Below are positions 9,155-22,549 of a stretch of 55,155 bases of DNA, one piece after another. The DNA is from Mycobacterium sp. 1100029.7 (lineage in GTDB: Bacteria; Actinomycetota; Actinomycetes; Mycobacteriales; Mycobacteriaceae), in the NCBI RefSeq assembly GCF_001665235.1, contig NZ_LZSC01000020.1, positions 1 through 55,155 of the forward strand. The letters are read 5' to 3'. The notes beneath the pieces are model-generated. The model ran no database searches, was not told where the DNA came from, and saw only the letters and a program-made list of their open reading frames with translations. A program made the position numbers and the translations under genes. How positions within the stretch are numbered: the first letter of the stretch is position 1; the number at the start of each line of letters is the position of its first letter.

Positions 9155-10053
9155 GTCGTGGCGCGCACGACGTGCCCGACGATGTGGTCGTAGCTGCGCC
9201 GGGTGACGTCGGTGGCCGAGCTCATGATGTTGTAGCCGTGGTCCACCCCGGCCACTTCGTAGTACTCCGCCAATGAGCCTGCGGCGTCGAGCTTTTCGGC
9301 GTACCGGCGGGCTTCGTCGCGCAGCCGGTCGTGTGCGGCCGTGACGACCAACCCCGGGGCGATGCCGGCGATGCCGTCGGCGTTGTCGCCCCATGCCGGC
9401 GAGGCCAGCCGGTCGCGACGCTGTGCCGGGTCGGGGATGTAGGCGGTGTCGAAGACCTCGCCCATCCACGGTTTCAGGATCGCCCGCGAACCCACCGTGG
9501 ACGGCTTGTCGCGGGTCGGGGTCACCAGGTCCAGGGGCGGGTAGTGCAGCACCTGCAACGCGATGCGGGGGCCGCCGTTCTCCAGCGACAGCCGGGCCGC
9601 CGCGGCGCTGAGGTTGCCGCCCGCGCTCTGCCCGCCGACGCACAGTCGCCGGCCGTCCCAGTCGCGGCCGGCGTCGGCCGCCCAGCACACGACGTCGTAA
9701 ATCTGCTGTGCGGGAGCGGGAAATCGGTGCCCCGGGGCCAGCACATAGTCGGGGTTGACCACCACCACGCCCGCGTGCGCCGCCAGGTAGCGGCACCACG
9801 GATCGTCCTGTTCGGGGTGTCCGACGACAAACCCGCCGCCGTGCACGTTGACGTAGACGGCGGGGCGCGCGGTGCCGCCCGGCGGCCGGTACACCGTGGC
9901 GGTGACCGGGCCGTGGCGGGTGGGGATGTGCACGTTCGACGTCACGCCCGGGATTTCGGGGAAGCGCACGGCGGTCTTGGGGGCCGGGTTGACGACGCCG
10001 GCAAACAACCGCGCCAGGGTGTCGGCGAGCGCCGGTGTGGACAGGATCGACAC
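9151..10053 (-). CDS. HSL-type alpha/beta hydrolase
   Basis: A 300-residue esterase of the hormone-sensitive-lipase (family IV, LipN/LipH-like) group. It shows the oxyanion-hole motif HGGG at residues 71-74, the nucleophile elbow GGQSAGG with Ser143, and the C-terminal catalytic His in GVDHGYN. No signal peptide is present, so it is probably cytosolic and active on short-chain esters. Its GTG start follows directly on the stop codon of the upstream Rv3304-like gene (TAG then GTG), so they form a tight operon. It is not at this position in M. tuberculosis as I recall it. Confidence 0.9.
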   Translation of the reverse strand: MSILSTPALADTLARLFAGVVNPAPKTAVRFPEIPGVTSNVHIPTRHGPVTATVYRPPGGTARPAVYVNVHGGGFVVGHPEQDDPWCRYLAAHAGVVVVNPDYVLAPGHRFPAPAQQIYDVVCWAADAGRDWDGRRLCVGGQSAGGNLSAAAARLSLENGGPRIALQVLHYPPLDLVTPTRDKPSTVGSRAILKPWMGEVFDTAYIPDPAQRRDRLASPAWGDNADGIAGIAPGLVVTAAHDRLRDEARRYAEKLDAAGSLAEYYEVAGVDHGYNIMSSATDVTRRSYDHIVGHVVRATT

Positions 10054-10533
10054 CTAGGCGCTGGTCCCCGGTCCGATGTTGCTGGCCGGCCGCGTCCGCA
10101 GGTCATGCACGTATTCGCCTGGCGCACCGGCAATTTCGGCGGCGTCAGCCATCACACCGATATAGCGTGCCGACGGCAGACCACCCTCCCAGGCGTCGAC
10201 CACGTACAGCCAGGCCAACACGGGGTCGGTGTCGGTGTCCGACGAGATGCGCTCCACCCGGCACCGGATCTTCTTGTGGATGCCGAACTCCGAGCCTTCC
10301 CAGCGGTCCAGGTTCGCCTCGTCGGCCGGCGTCATGTCGTAGAGCACGACGAAGACCTTGGAATCGGGATCCTCGACGACAGTGGCCAGCGCACCCTCCC
10401 AGCCGATGTCCTCGCCGCCGAAGGTCAGCCGCCACCCGTGCAACCAGCCCGTTCCGGCCATCGGGGAGTGGGGTGCCCGCTGCTGCATCTGCTCGGGATG
10501 CATGTTCGATCCATAGGCGGCGTAGAGCGGCAC
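10054..10533 (-). CDS. Gamma-glutamylcyclotransferase-fold protein (Rv3304-like)
   Basis: A 159-residue protein of the same length as Rv3304 and very similar as recalled. The N-terminus VPLYAAYGSNMHPEQM carries the YGSN signature of the gamma-glutamylcyclotransferase/AIG2-like fold, whose members cleave or cyclise gamma-glutamyl groups. The likely acid/base Glu may lie in DRWEGSEFG. The GTG start at 10533 is chosen by homology; the frame remains open upstream to 10605 but there it overlaps the divergent lpdA start. Biochemical function is not established for this branch. Confidence 0.88.
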   Translation of the reverse strand: MPLYAAYGSNMHPEQMQQRAPHSPMAGTGWLHGWRLTFGGEDIGWEGALATVVEDPDSKVFVVLYDMTPADEANLDRWEGSEFGIHKKIRCRVERISSDTDTDPVLAWLYVVDAWEGGLPSARYIGVMADAAEIAGAPGEYVHDLRTRPASNIGPGTSA

Positions 10534-10591
10534 GGGTGAAAGCTTAAACGGCGAAATGCGAGGGATGTCGCAGTCCGGATAGGTTAGGGCT

Positions 10592-12016
10592 GTGGTGACC
10601 CGCATCGTGATCCTCGGTGGAGGCCCGGCCGGTTACGAAGCCGCGCTGGTGGCCGCCACCTTGAACGCAGAGCACCCCGACACCACCGACGTCACCGTGA
10701 TCGACTCCGAAGGCATCGGCGGTGCCGCGGTCCTGGACGACTGCGTCCCGTCGAAAACCTTCATCGCCTCGACCTGGTTGCGCACCGAGCTGCGCCGGGC
10801 GCCCCGGCTGGGCTTCGACATCGACATCGACGACGCCAAGATCTCGCTGCCCAGAATCCACAAGCGGGTCAAGGCCCTGGCCGCCGAGCAGTCCGCCGAC
10901 ATCACCGCTGATCTGCGCAGCAAGGGCGTGCATGTGGTCGCCGGCCGCGGCGAGTTGATCGACCCCGAGCCCGGGCTGGCCCGGCACCGCATCAAAGCGA
11001 TCGCCGCCGACGGGTCGACCAGCGAGTACGAAGCCGACGTCGTGCTGATCGCCACCGGCGCCAGTCCGCGCGTGCTGCCGTCGGCCCAGCCCGACGGCGA
11101 GCGCATCCTGACCTGGCGTCAGCTCTACGACCTGGAGGCGCTGCCCGAGCACCTGATCGTCGTCGGCTCGGGCGTGACCGGCGCCGAGTTCGTGCACGCC
11201 TACACCGAGCTGGGCGTGCCGGTGACGGTCGCGGCCAGCCGGGATCGGGTGCTGCCGTACGAGGACGCCGACGCCGCGCTGGTTCTCGAGGCCGCGTTCG
11301 CCGAGCGCGGGGTCCAGCTGATCAAGAACGCGCGCGCGGAATCCGTCACCCGCACCGACGACGGCGTCCTGGTGACCCTGGCCGACGGCCGGACCGTCGA
11401 GGGCAGCCACGCCCTGATGACGATCGGGTCGGTGCCCAACACCAGCGGACTGGGCCTGGAACGCGTCGGCATCGAGCTGGGCCGGGGCGACTACTTGAAG
11501 GTGGACCGGGTGTCGCGGACCTCGGTCCCCGGCATCTACGCCGCCGGTGACTGCACCGGCCTGCTGCTACTGGCGTCGGTCGCCGCCATGCAGGGCCGCA
11601 TCGCGATGTATCACGCGCTGGGTGAGGGGGTCAGCCCGATCCGGCTGCGCACGGTCGCCTCGACGGTGTTCACCCGCCCCGAGATCGCCGCCGTCGGTGT
11701 GCCGCAGTCGGCGATCGACGACGGCTCGGTGCCGGCCCGCACGATCATGCTGCCGCTGCGGACCAACGCGCGCGCCAAGATGTCCGGCCTGCACCAGGGC
11801 TTCGTCAAGCTGTTCTGCAGGCAGGCGACCGGGGTGGTCATCGGCGGCGTGGTGGTGGCGCCGATCGCCTCGGAACTGATCCTGCCGATCGCCGTGGCCG
11901 TGCAAAACCGCATCACCGTCAACGAGCTGGCCCAGACGCTGGCCGTCTATCCGTCGCTGTCGGGGTCGATCACCGAGGCCGCCCGTCGGCTGATGGCACA
12001 CGACGATCTGGACTAG
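10592..12016 (+). CDS. lpdA: NAD(P)H quinone reductase LpdA
   Basis: FAD-containing pyridine nucleotide-disulfide reductase homologue, 474 residues. Despite its name, the M. tuberculosis enzyme is an NAD(P)H:quinone oxidoreductase, not a lipoamide dehydrogenase. The sequence agrees: the first dinucleotide site is ILGGGPAGYEAAL, but the redox position reads AAVLDDCVPSK, with only one of the two cysteines of the CxxxxC disulfide. The NAD(P)H site VVGSGVTGAEFVHAYTELG is near residue 190, YAAGDCTG binds the flavin, and the dimerisation domain ends at RLMAHDDLD. Two adjacent GTG codons (10592, 10595) could start it. glpD2 follows after 10 bases, suggesting an operon feeding electrons to quinones. 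Confidence 0.95.
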   Translation: MVTRIVILGGGPAGYEAALVAATLNAEHPDTTDVTVIDSEGIGGAAVLDDCVPSKTFIASTWLRTELRRAPRLGFDIDIDDAKISLPRIHKRVKALAAEQSADITADLRSKGVHVVAGRGELIDPEPGLARHRIKAIAADGSTSEYEADVVLIATGASPRVLPSAQPDGERILTWRQLYDLEALPEHLIVVGSGVTGAEFVHAYTELGVPVTVAASRDRVLPYEDADAALVLEAAFAERGVQLIKNARAESVTRTDDGVLVTLADGRTVEGSHALMTIGSVPNTSGLGLERVGIELGRGDYLKVDRVSRTSVPGIYAAGDCTGLLLLASVAAMQGRIAMYHALGEGVSPIRLRTVASTVFTRPEIAAVGVPQSAIDDGSVPARTIMLPLRTNARAKMSGLHQGFVKLFCRQATGVVIGGVVVAPIASELILPIAVAVQNRITVNELAQTLAVYPSLSGSITEAARRLMAHDDLD

Positions 12017-12026
12017 GTTCGTAATC

Positions 12027-13751
12027 GTGAGTGACGCGTTGTCCGAGTTGGGACCGCCGCAGCGCGCGGCCGCCTGGAAGCGGCTCGGCGCCGAGCAGTT
12101 CGACGTCGTGGTGATCGGCGGCGGCGTGGTGGGCTCCGGTTGCGCGCTGGACGCCGCGACCCGCGGGCTCAAGGTCGCCCTGGTCGAGGCCCGCGACTTC
12201 GCCTCCGGGACCTCGAGCCGCTCGTCGAAGATGTTCCACGGCGGGCTGCGCTACCTCGAGCAGCTGGAGTTCGGGTTGGTGCGCGAGGCGCTTCACGAGC
12301 GCGAGCTGAGCCTGACCAGGCTGGCGCCGCATCTGGTCAAGCCGCTGCCGTTCCTGTTCCCGCTGACCCACCGGTGGTGGGAGCGGCCCTACACCGCGGC
12401 GGGCATCTTCCTCTACGACAGCCTGGGTGGCGCGAAATCGGTTCCGGCGCAAAAGCATTTGACGCGCGCCGGCGCGCTGCGGCTGAGTCCCGGGCTGAAG
12501 CGCAGCGCGCTGATCGGCGGAATCCGGTACTACGACACGGTTGTCGACGACGCCCGGCACACGATGACCGTCGCGCGCACCGCCGCGCACTACGGCGCCG
12601 TGGTGCGGTGCTCGACGCAGGTGGTCGCGCTGCTGCGCGAGGGCGACCGGGTGATCGGGGTGCGGGTCCGCGACTCCGAAGACGGCTCGATCACCGAGGT
12701 TCGCGGTCACGTCGTGGTCAATGCGACCGGGGTGTGGACCGACGAGATCCAGGCATTGTCCAAGCAGCGCGGCCGCTTTCAGGTTCGCGCGTCCAAGGGT
12801 GTGCACGTGGTGGTGCCGCGGGACCGCATCGTCAGCGACGTCGCGATCATCCTGCGCACCGAGAAGTCGGTGATGTTCGTCATCCCGTGGGGCAGCCACT
12901 GGATCATCGGCACCACCGATACGGACTGGAATCTCGATTTGGCCCACCCGGCGGCCACCAAGGCCGACATCGACTACATCCTGGAAACCGTCAACACGGT
13001 GCTGGCCACGCCGCTGTCGCACGCCGACATCGACGGCGTGTACGCGGGGCTGCGGCCCCTGCTGGCGGGGGAGAGCGAGGAGACCTCCAAGCTGTCCCGG
13101 GAGCACGCCGTCGCGGTGCCCGCCCCCGGCCTGGTCGCGATTGCCGGCGGCAAGTACACCACCTACCGGGTGATGGCGGCCGACGCGATCGACACCGCCG
13201 TGCAGTTCGTCCCGGCCCGGGTCGCGCCGTCGATCACCGAGAAAGTCAGCCTGATGGGCGCCGACGGATACTTCGCCTTGATCAACCAGGTCGAGCACGT
13301 CGGTGAGCTGGTGGGGCTGCACCCGTACCGGGTGCGTCACCTGCTGGACCGCTACGGCTCGCTGATGCACGACGTGCTGGCCCTGGCCGCCGACCGTCCC
13401 GACCTGTTGACCCCGATCGCCGAAGCGCCCGGCTACCTGAAGGTGGAGGCCCTCTACGCCGTCACCGCCGAGGGCGCCCTGCATCTCGAGGACATCCTGG
13501 CCCGGCGGATGCGCATCTCGATCGAGTACTCGCACCGCGGCGTCGACTGCGCCCGCGAGGTCGCCGACATCGTCGCCCCGGTGCTGGGCTGGAGTGCCGC
13601 CGACGTCAACCGCGAGGTCGCCAACTACACCGCGCGGGTGGAGGCTGAGATTTTGTCGCAGGCCCAGCCCGACGACGTATCGGCCGACGAATTGCGGGCC
13701 AGTGCACCCGAGGCGCGCGCCGAGATCCTCGAGCCGGTCCCGCTCAATTGA
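12027..13751 (+). CDS. glpD2: Glycerol-3-phosphate dehydrogenase GlpD2
   Basis: FAD-dependent glycerol-3-phosphate dehydrogenase, oxidising glycerol 3-phosphate to dihydroxyacetone phosphate and passing electrons to the quinone pool at the membrane. The 574-residue protein has the FAD-binding VVIGGGVVGSGCALDAATRG near residue 30, the family signature GTSSRSSKMFHGGLRYLE, and the conserved WIIGTTDTDW and AGGKYTTYRVMA. Residues after about 400 form the C-terminal helical DAO_C domain. Start is GTG. It follows lpdA closely, and the pseudouridine synthase gene starts 4 bases after its stop; phoY1, which I recall in this gap in M. tuberculosis, is absent. Confidence 0.95.
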   Translation: MSDALSELGPPQRAAAWKRLGAEQFDVVVIGGGVVGSGCALDAATRGLKVALVEARDFASGTSSRSSKMFHGGLRYLEQLEFGLVREALHERELSLTRLAPHLVKPLPFLFPLTHRWWERPYTAAGIFLYDSLGGAKSVPAQKHLTRAGALRLSPGLKRSALIGGIRYYDTVVDDARHTMTVARTAAHYGAVVRCSTQVVALLREGDRVIGVRVRDSEDGSITEVRGHVVVNATGVWTDEIQALSKQRGRFQVRASKGVHVVVPRDRIVSDVAIILRTEKSVMFVIPWGSHWIIGTTDTDWNLDLAHPAATKADIDYILETVNTVLATPLSHADIDGVYAGLRPLLAGESEETSKLSREHAVAVPAPGLVAIAGGKYTTYRVMAADAIDTAVQFVPARVAPSITEKVSLMGADGYFALINQVEHVGELVGLHPYRVRHLLDRYGSLMHDVLALAADRPDLLTPIAEAPGYLKVEALYAVTAEGALHLEDILARRMRISIEYSHRGVDCAREVADIVAPVLGWSAADVNREVANYTARVEAEILSQAQPDDVSADELRASAPEARAEILEPVPLN

Positions 13752-13755
13752 TTTC

Positions 13756-14646
13756 GTGGTGAGGCCCGCGCCGCTGCCGGTGCGCGACGGACTGGGGCCC
13801 GCCCGGGTACGGCTGCACGGCGGTGCGGTGCTGGCCGAGCTCGCGGCACGGTTCGGCGCGCAGGCCCGGGACAAGGTGCTGGCCGGTGAGGTCGTCGACG
13901 CCGACGGAGTGGTGGTCGACGAGGCCACCGTGCTGCCCGCCGGGGCCAGCGTCTATCTCTACCGCGATCTGCCCGACGAGGTGCCGGTCCCGTTCGACGT
14001 CCCGGTGCTGTATCGCGACGACGCCATCGTGGTCGTGGACAAGCCGCACTTTCTGGCGACGATGCCGCGCGGCGCCCATGTCGCACAGACCGCGCTGGTG
14101 CGGCTGCGCCGCGAGCTCGAGTTGCCCGAGCTGAGCCCCGCTCATCGGCTCGACCGGCTGACCGCCGGGGTGCTGCTGTTCACCACCCGCCGCGAAGTTC
14201 GCGGCGCCTACCAGATGCTGTTCGCCCGCGGTCTGGTGCAAAAGACGTATCTGGCCCGCGCGGCCGTCGACCCGAAGCTGGTGCTGCCGCGGGTGGTGCG
14301 CAACCGCATCGTCAAGCGCCGCGGCCGGTTGCAGGCGTCCGTCGAGCCCGGTGCGCCCAATGCGGAGACGTTGGTCGAACTCATTGCGCCCGAAGGGCTT
14401 TACCGGCTGAAGCCCCGCACCGGGCGCACGCACCAGTTGCGGCTGCATATGGCGTCGCTGGGTGTGCCGATCGAGGGAGATCCCTTGTACCCCAACATCA
14501 TTGATGTTCCCGCCGACGACTTCAGTACTCCGCTGCGATTGCTGGCCCAACGTATCGAGTTCGACGATCCGCTGACCGGAGCGCGCCGCGAGTTCGTCAG
14601 CCGCTCAGTCGAGCCTTGGCTGTTTGGTTGCGCCGAGCCCGGGTAG
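13756..14646 (+). CDS. RluA/RluD-family pseudouridine synthase
   Basis: Isomerises uridine to pseudouridine in RNA; target site (rRNA or tRNA) unknown. The 296-residue protein matches Rv3300c. Core motifs: VDKPHFLATMPRG, the catalytic loop HRLDRLTAGVLLF with the essential Asp, and RLKPRTGRTHQLRLHM with the conserved Arg, Thr and His. The first 80 residues (RVRLHGGAVLAELAARFG) may be a degenerate S4-like RNA-binding part. The start is one of two adjacent GTG codons (13756 or 13759), immediately after glpD2. The longer open frame to 13594 reads out of frame through glpD2 and was rejected. Confidence 0.9.
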   Translation: MVRPAPLPVRDGLGPARVRLHGGAVLAELAARFGAQARDKVLAGEVVDADGVVVDEATVLPAGASVYLYRDLPDEVPVPFDVPVLYRDDAIVVVDKPHFLATMPRGAHVAQTALVRLRRELELPELSPAHRLDRLTAGVLLFTTRREVRGAYQMLFARGLVQKTYLARAAVDPKLVLPRVVRNRIVKRRGRLQASVEPGAPNAETLVELIAPEGLYRLKPRTGRTHQLRLHMASLGVPIEGDPLYPNIIDVPADDFSTPLRLLAQRIEFDDPLTGARREFVSRSVEPWLFGCAEPG

Positions 14647-14655
14647 GCAGCCGCG

Positions 14656-15459
14656 GTGGACATCACCGTGACATTCGTCGGCAACGCGACCACCCTGATC
14701 GGCGCGGGTGGATTGACGCTGCTGACCGATCCGAATTTCCTGCATCGCGGGCAACACGCGTACCTGGGCTACGGCTTGTTATCCAAACGCCTGCATGAAC
14801 CGGCGTGCAGCATCGACGAGTTGCCGCCGATCGACGCCGTCGTGCTGTCGCATATGCACGGCGACCACTGGGACCGCGTCACCCAGAAGGGGCTCGATCA
14901 CGGACTGCCGATCGTCACCACGCCGCACGCCGCCAAACGACTGCACCATCGCGGATTCGTTCGCGCAGTGGGTCTTTCGACGTGGCAGCAGCACACCATC
15001 GCCCACGACGACATCGCGGTCACCGTCACCTCGCTGCCGGGCCGGCACGCACCGCTGTGGTCACATCGCCTGCTGCCGCCGGTGATGGGCACGATGCTGG
15101 AGTTCTCTTCCGCCGACGGCGCACCGCGACGGCTGTACATCTCCGGTGACACCCTGCTGATCGATGAGCTCACCGAGATTCCGGCGCGCTTCGAGTCGAT
15201 CGACGCCGGCCTGCTGCACCTGGGTGGTACCCGGCTGCCCGCAGGCCCGCGTCTTCCGTTCGGCCTGACCGTCACGATGGACGGCAGCCAGGGTGCCCAG
15301 CTTGCAGCGATGCTGTCGCTGCCCAGGGTGATCCCGATCCACTTCGACGATTACGGCGTCTTCGCCTCGCCGCTCGCGGACTTCGTGCGCGAGATGTCCG
15401 AACGCGGCATGACCGAGCGGGTCATTTCGCTGCGTCGCGGCGCGTCGGTGACCGTCTAG
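14656..15459 (+). CDS. Metallo-beta-lactamase-fold hydrolase
   Basis: A 267-residue protein of the UlaG-like/L-ascorbate-6-phosphate-lactonase-related branch of the metallo-beta-lactamase fold. The metal-binding motif HMHGDH is seen near residue 75, with further ligand candidates in SLPGRHAP, YISGDTLL and PIHFDDYG. No signal peptide is visible, so it is presumably cytosolic. The GTG start at 14656 lies 9 bases after the pseudouridine synthase stop, suggesting cotranscription. Its stop codon shares CTAG with the stop of the convergent small secreted-protein gene. Substrate cannot be told from sequence; members of this branch cleave lactone, phosphodiester or ester bonds. Confidence 0.85.
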   Translation: MDITVTFVGNATTLIGAGGLTLLTDPNFLHRGQHAYLGYGLLSKRLHEPACSIDELPPIDAVVLSHMHGDHWDRVTQKGLDHGLPIVTTPHAAKRLHHRGFVRAVGLSTWQQHTIAHDDIAVTVTSLPGRHAPLWSHRLLPPVMGTMLEFSSADGAPRRLYISGDTLLIDELTEIPARFESIDAGLLHLGGTRLPAGPRLPFGLTVTMDGSQGAQLAAMLSLPRVIPIHFDDYGVFASPLADFVREMSERGMTERVISLRRGASVTV

Positions 15460-15656
15460 TTACCCGGTAGCTGCCGGGTTTCAGCGTCCAGGATTCCCTG
15501 GTTGATTCGATCCGCGGCCAGCGGGCTGGCAAATGGGGGCGGGGCCCCGCAAGTACAGGAAAATTGGTGAAAAACCACGTCCGCGCTGGCCGGGGCGGCA
15601 AGCCCGACCGTAGCCCCGAGAACGAGAGCACCACCCATAATTATCTTGGCGATCAT
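15456..15656 (-). CDS. Small secreted protein
   Basis: A 66-residue protein with an evident Sec signal peptide: MIAKIIMGGALVLGATVGLAA followed by a PASA-D cleavage site at about residue 26, leaving some 40 residues. The mature part has two cysteines in SCTCG and ends AETRQLPGN. A near-consensus ribosome binding site (AGGAGG) stands 8 bases before the ATG, which argues strongly that the gene is real in spite of its size. The stop codon lies in CTAG together with that of the convergent hydrolase gene. I recognise no family beyond general similarity to the many small exported mycobacterial proteins. Confidence 0.75.
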   Translation of the reverse strand: MIAKIIMGGALVLGATVGLAAPASADVVFHQFSCTCGAPPPFASPLAADRINQGILDAETRQLPGN

Positions 15657-15737
15657 TACTAAGCCTCCTATTGTTCACCTGGCGTTTAACTTTACACTCA
15701 GGCTGAGGCTAAAGGTTGCAGCTCTTTTTCAGCGGGT

Positions 15738-16097
15738 CTACGAGGGGGCGGGCGCGGGTGGCGGCGGCTTCAGGTCGCCAGGTGGCGGCATGTATTTGGG
15801 GCAATAGGCCCGGATCGCCGCGCCGACGAAGAAGCCGGCGTCGTAGTCGGGCAAGCTGCTGCTGTTCATCACGTCGACAACGACCTCGTTGGGCGACATG
15901 CCCTCTTCGAGGTATTGGCAGACCTTCCGAGCTGCTCCGATGGCAGCGGGGACGGATTCGTGAGTGATGCCGTCGGAGATCAGGAGCTGGATGAACTTGT
16001 CGTCGTTGGGATCGGCGTGCGCGGTCGGGGCCAAGCCCGCGCCGAGCACACCCAACGACACGGCCATCACAACTGCGAGTCGAGTACCCGACGGCAT
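15738..16097 (-). CDS. Secreted DUF732-type protein
   Basis: An exported protein of about 119 residues. From the ATG at 16097 it reads MPSGTRLAVVMAVSLGVLG with a signal-peptide cleavage site near AHA-D, then the DUF732 pattern DDKFIQLLISDGI...AIGAARKVCQYLEEG, in which a short helical domain carries a conserved Cys pair (here in VCQYL and AYCPKY), and a Pro-rich tail. Two ATG codons at 16139 and 16136 preceded by AAGGAT are credible alternative starts that would lengthen the n-region by about 14 residues. Function of DUF732 proteins is unknown. It is divergent from lpqC. Confidence 0.78.
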   Translation of the reverse strand: MPSGTRLAVVMAVSLGVLGAGLAPTAHADPNDDKFIQLLISDGITHESVPAAIGAARKVCQYLEEGMSPNEVVVDVMNSSSLPDYDAGFFVGAAIRAYCPKYMPPPGDLKPPPPAPAPS

Positions 16098-16269
16098 CTG
16101 CAGGGTGCCGGGCTTGCCAATTTTCACGCCCCACATCATCTCGCATATCCCGATCCTTGCCAACGCGAACGAATCTGAAGAACGGGTGAACATGCCCGTT
16201 TTCGGCGCAGCGAGGAGTATCAGGAGCCCGTGCGCACCGATGTCGGTGCGCGGTCGGTAATTTGACCCC

Positions 16270-17187
16270 ATGCCGTACCGCCGATGGTTACCGCTGGCGT
16301 TGCTGGCGGCCCTTCTCGTCGGCTGCGGCGTCCAACACGTATCGGCGGCCACGCCCCGCGATCTGTCCGGGACATTCCGTTCCGGAGGATTGAATCGGAC
16401 CTACTTGGTGCATGTGCCGCCCGGTGATCCCGTCGGTCTGGTGCTCAGCCTGCACGGCGGCGGTGGCAGCGGGAAGGGGCAGCGGGGTCTGACCGACTTC
16501 GACGCCGTCGCCGACGTGCACAACCTGTTGGTGGTCTACCCCGACGGCTACGACAAGAGCTGGGCCGACGGACGGGGTGCATCGCCCGCGGATCGGCGCC
16601 ACATCGACGACGTCGGCTTCCTGGCCGAGCTGGCCGAAAAGCTGCGCAACGACTACAACATCGCCCCCGGCCACGTCTACGTGACGGGAATGTCCAACGG
16701 CGGCTTCATGTCCAACCGGCTGGCTTGCGATCGTGCTGATGTTTTCTCCGCGATCGCCCCGGTGGCGGGCACGCTCGGAGTCGGGGTGGCATGTAACCCG
16801 TCCCAGCCGGTCTCGGTGTGGGAGGCGCACGGGACGGCCGATCCGCTGGTGCACTTCAACGGTGGCGATGTGCGGGGCCGCGGCGGGCTGAGCCACTCGA
16901 TCCCGGTGAAAACCATGGTGGACAAGTGGCGTTCGGTCGACGGCTGCCAAGGCGAACCGATTGCCCAGGTGCTGCCCAACGTCGGCGACGGCACCGTCGT
17001 GCATCGCTTCGATTCGACGGCGTGCCTGGCCGGCACCGAGGTGGTGTTCTATCAGATCGACAAGGGCGGGCACACCTGGCCCGGCGGCAAGCAGTATCTG
17101 CCCAAGCCGGTCATCGGGCCGACCACGCGCGCGCTGGACGGGTCGGAATCGATTGCGCAGTTCTTCCTGGCGCACGCCCGGGATTGA
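16270..17187 (+). CDS. lpqC: Esterase lipoprotein LpqC
   Basis: A 305-residue cell-envelope lipoprotein of the PHB-depolymerase/feruloyl-esterase-like alpha/beta hydrolase family. The lipobox LLVGC places the acylated Cys at residue 19. The catalytic machinery is visible as LSLHGGGGSG (oxyanion hole), the nucleophile elbow TGMSNGG and the C-terminal His in KGGHTWPG. It should act at the outer face of the membrane on ester substrates; the natural one is unknown. The gene is divergent from the DUF732 gene and convergent with nei (6 bases between stops). Confidence 0.93.
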   Translation: MPYRRWLPLALLAALLVGCGVQHVSAATPRDLSGTFRSGGLNRTYLVHVPPGDPVGLVLSLHGGGGSGKGQRGLTDFDAVADVHNLLVVYPDGYDKSWADGRGASPADRRHIDDVGFLAELAEKLRNDYNIAPGHVYVTGMSNGGFMSNRLACDRADVFSAIAPVAGTLGVGVACNPSQPVSVWEAHGTADPLVHFNGGDVRGRGGLSHSIPVKTMVDKWRSVDGCQGEPIAQVLPNVGDGTVVHRFDSTACLAGTEVVFYQIDKGGHTWPGGKQYLPKPVIGPTTRALDGSESIAQFFLAHARD

Positions 17188-17193
17188 CCACTG

Positions 17194-17949
17194 TCAGCGT
17201 TGACACGACGGACACCAGTACATGACGCGCTCGCCGTTGTCGTCGACGTTGATGCGGGTAGCGCAGCGCCGGCAACCTAGCCCGGCGCGCCCGTAAACCC
17301 ATAGCTGGCGGCCCGCTCGGGTGTCGCCGGTGGTGCAGCGGTTCCAACGAAAGCGATTGGCCCACAACATCTCCCGGGCTCGGGACACCAGCCGGCGTGG
17401 GTCGGCGATGGCGCTGACCGGCGCCGTCGGCAGATGTCCACTGAGAAAACACAGCTCGTTGGCGTAGACATTGCCCACGCCGGCCAGTACCCGTTGGTCC
17501 AGCAGCGCCTGGGCGATCGGGCGGTCCGGTTGCGCGGTCAGGTTGGCGGCGGCGAGCTGCGGATCCCAGTCGGGCCCAAGCAGATCCGGTCCCAGATGCG
17601 CCACCGCCGCACCGTCGTGCTCGCGATCGAGGATCTCGAGCACTCCGAGGTCGATGCCCACAGCGCGAATATCGCCTGCTTCCAGAATGATTCGTGCGCG
17701 GTGATCCACCCGAATCGGACGGTCTCCGACCCGCCAGCTGCCGTCCATCTTCATATGCGAGTGGATGCTGGCCTGCCCCACCCGGATGAACAGGTGCTTG
17801 CCCCGGCTGAGCACTTCGTCGACCACGCTGCCGGTGAGGTCGACGGTCGCGAACTGCGGCACTCGAACATCGCAGCGGGTCAACGTCTTTCCGACCAGGT
17901 GCTCCCGCAGTATGGCCGCGGTGTGCCAGACGGTGTCACCCTCGGGCAT
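17194..17949 (-). CDS. nei: Endonuclease VIII / DNA glycosylase Nei1
   Basis: Fpg/Nei-family base-excision repair enzyme that removes oxidised pyrimidines and nicks the strand by beta/delta elimination. The 251-residue protein (Rv3297 type) begins MPEGDT, in which Pro2 is the Schiff-base nucleophile and Glu3 the proton donor. The helix-two-turn-helix block [22 protein letters not shown] is intact, and the C-terminal zinc finger has all four cysteines (CRRC ... CPSC) with the terminal QR. It begins 15 bases after lhr on the same strand, so the two repair genes are probably cotranscribed. Confidence 0.96.
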   Translation of the reverse strand: MPEGDTVWHTAAILREHLVGKTLTRCDVRVPQFATVDLTGSVVDEVLSRGKHLFIRVGQASIHSHMKMDGSWRVGDRPIRVDHRARIILEAGDIRAVGIDLGVLEILDREHDGAAVAHLGPDLLGPDWDPQLAAANLTAQPDRPIAQALLDQRVLAGVGNVYANELCFLSGHLPTAPVSAIADPRRLVSRAREMLWANRFRWNRCTTGDTRAGRQLWVYGRAGLGCRRCATRINVDDNGERVMYWCPSCQR

Positions 17950-17964
17950 GGTTCTCCGGCGTGC

Positions 17965-22515
<4,551 letters not shown>

Positions 22516-22549
22516 CTAGACATGGTGCCAACAGGCACCGACAAAGTCG

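Noticed and set aside
7817..9799. 660-residue minus-strand frame
   Set aside because: It is the antisense image of amiA1 and part of the hydrolase gene; repetitive Gln/Arg/Gly composition is typical of shadow frames in high-G+C DNA.
12140..13306. Arg-rich 388-residue plus-strand frame in glpD2
   Set aside because: Same-strand shadow in another frame of glpD2; no motif and extreme Arg/Gly content.
11970..13928. 652-residue minus-strand frame opposite glpD2
   Set aside because: glpD2 has complete motifs on the plus strand; the antisense frame has none.
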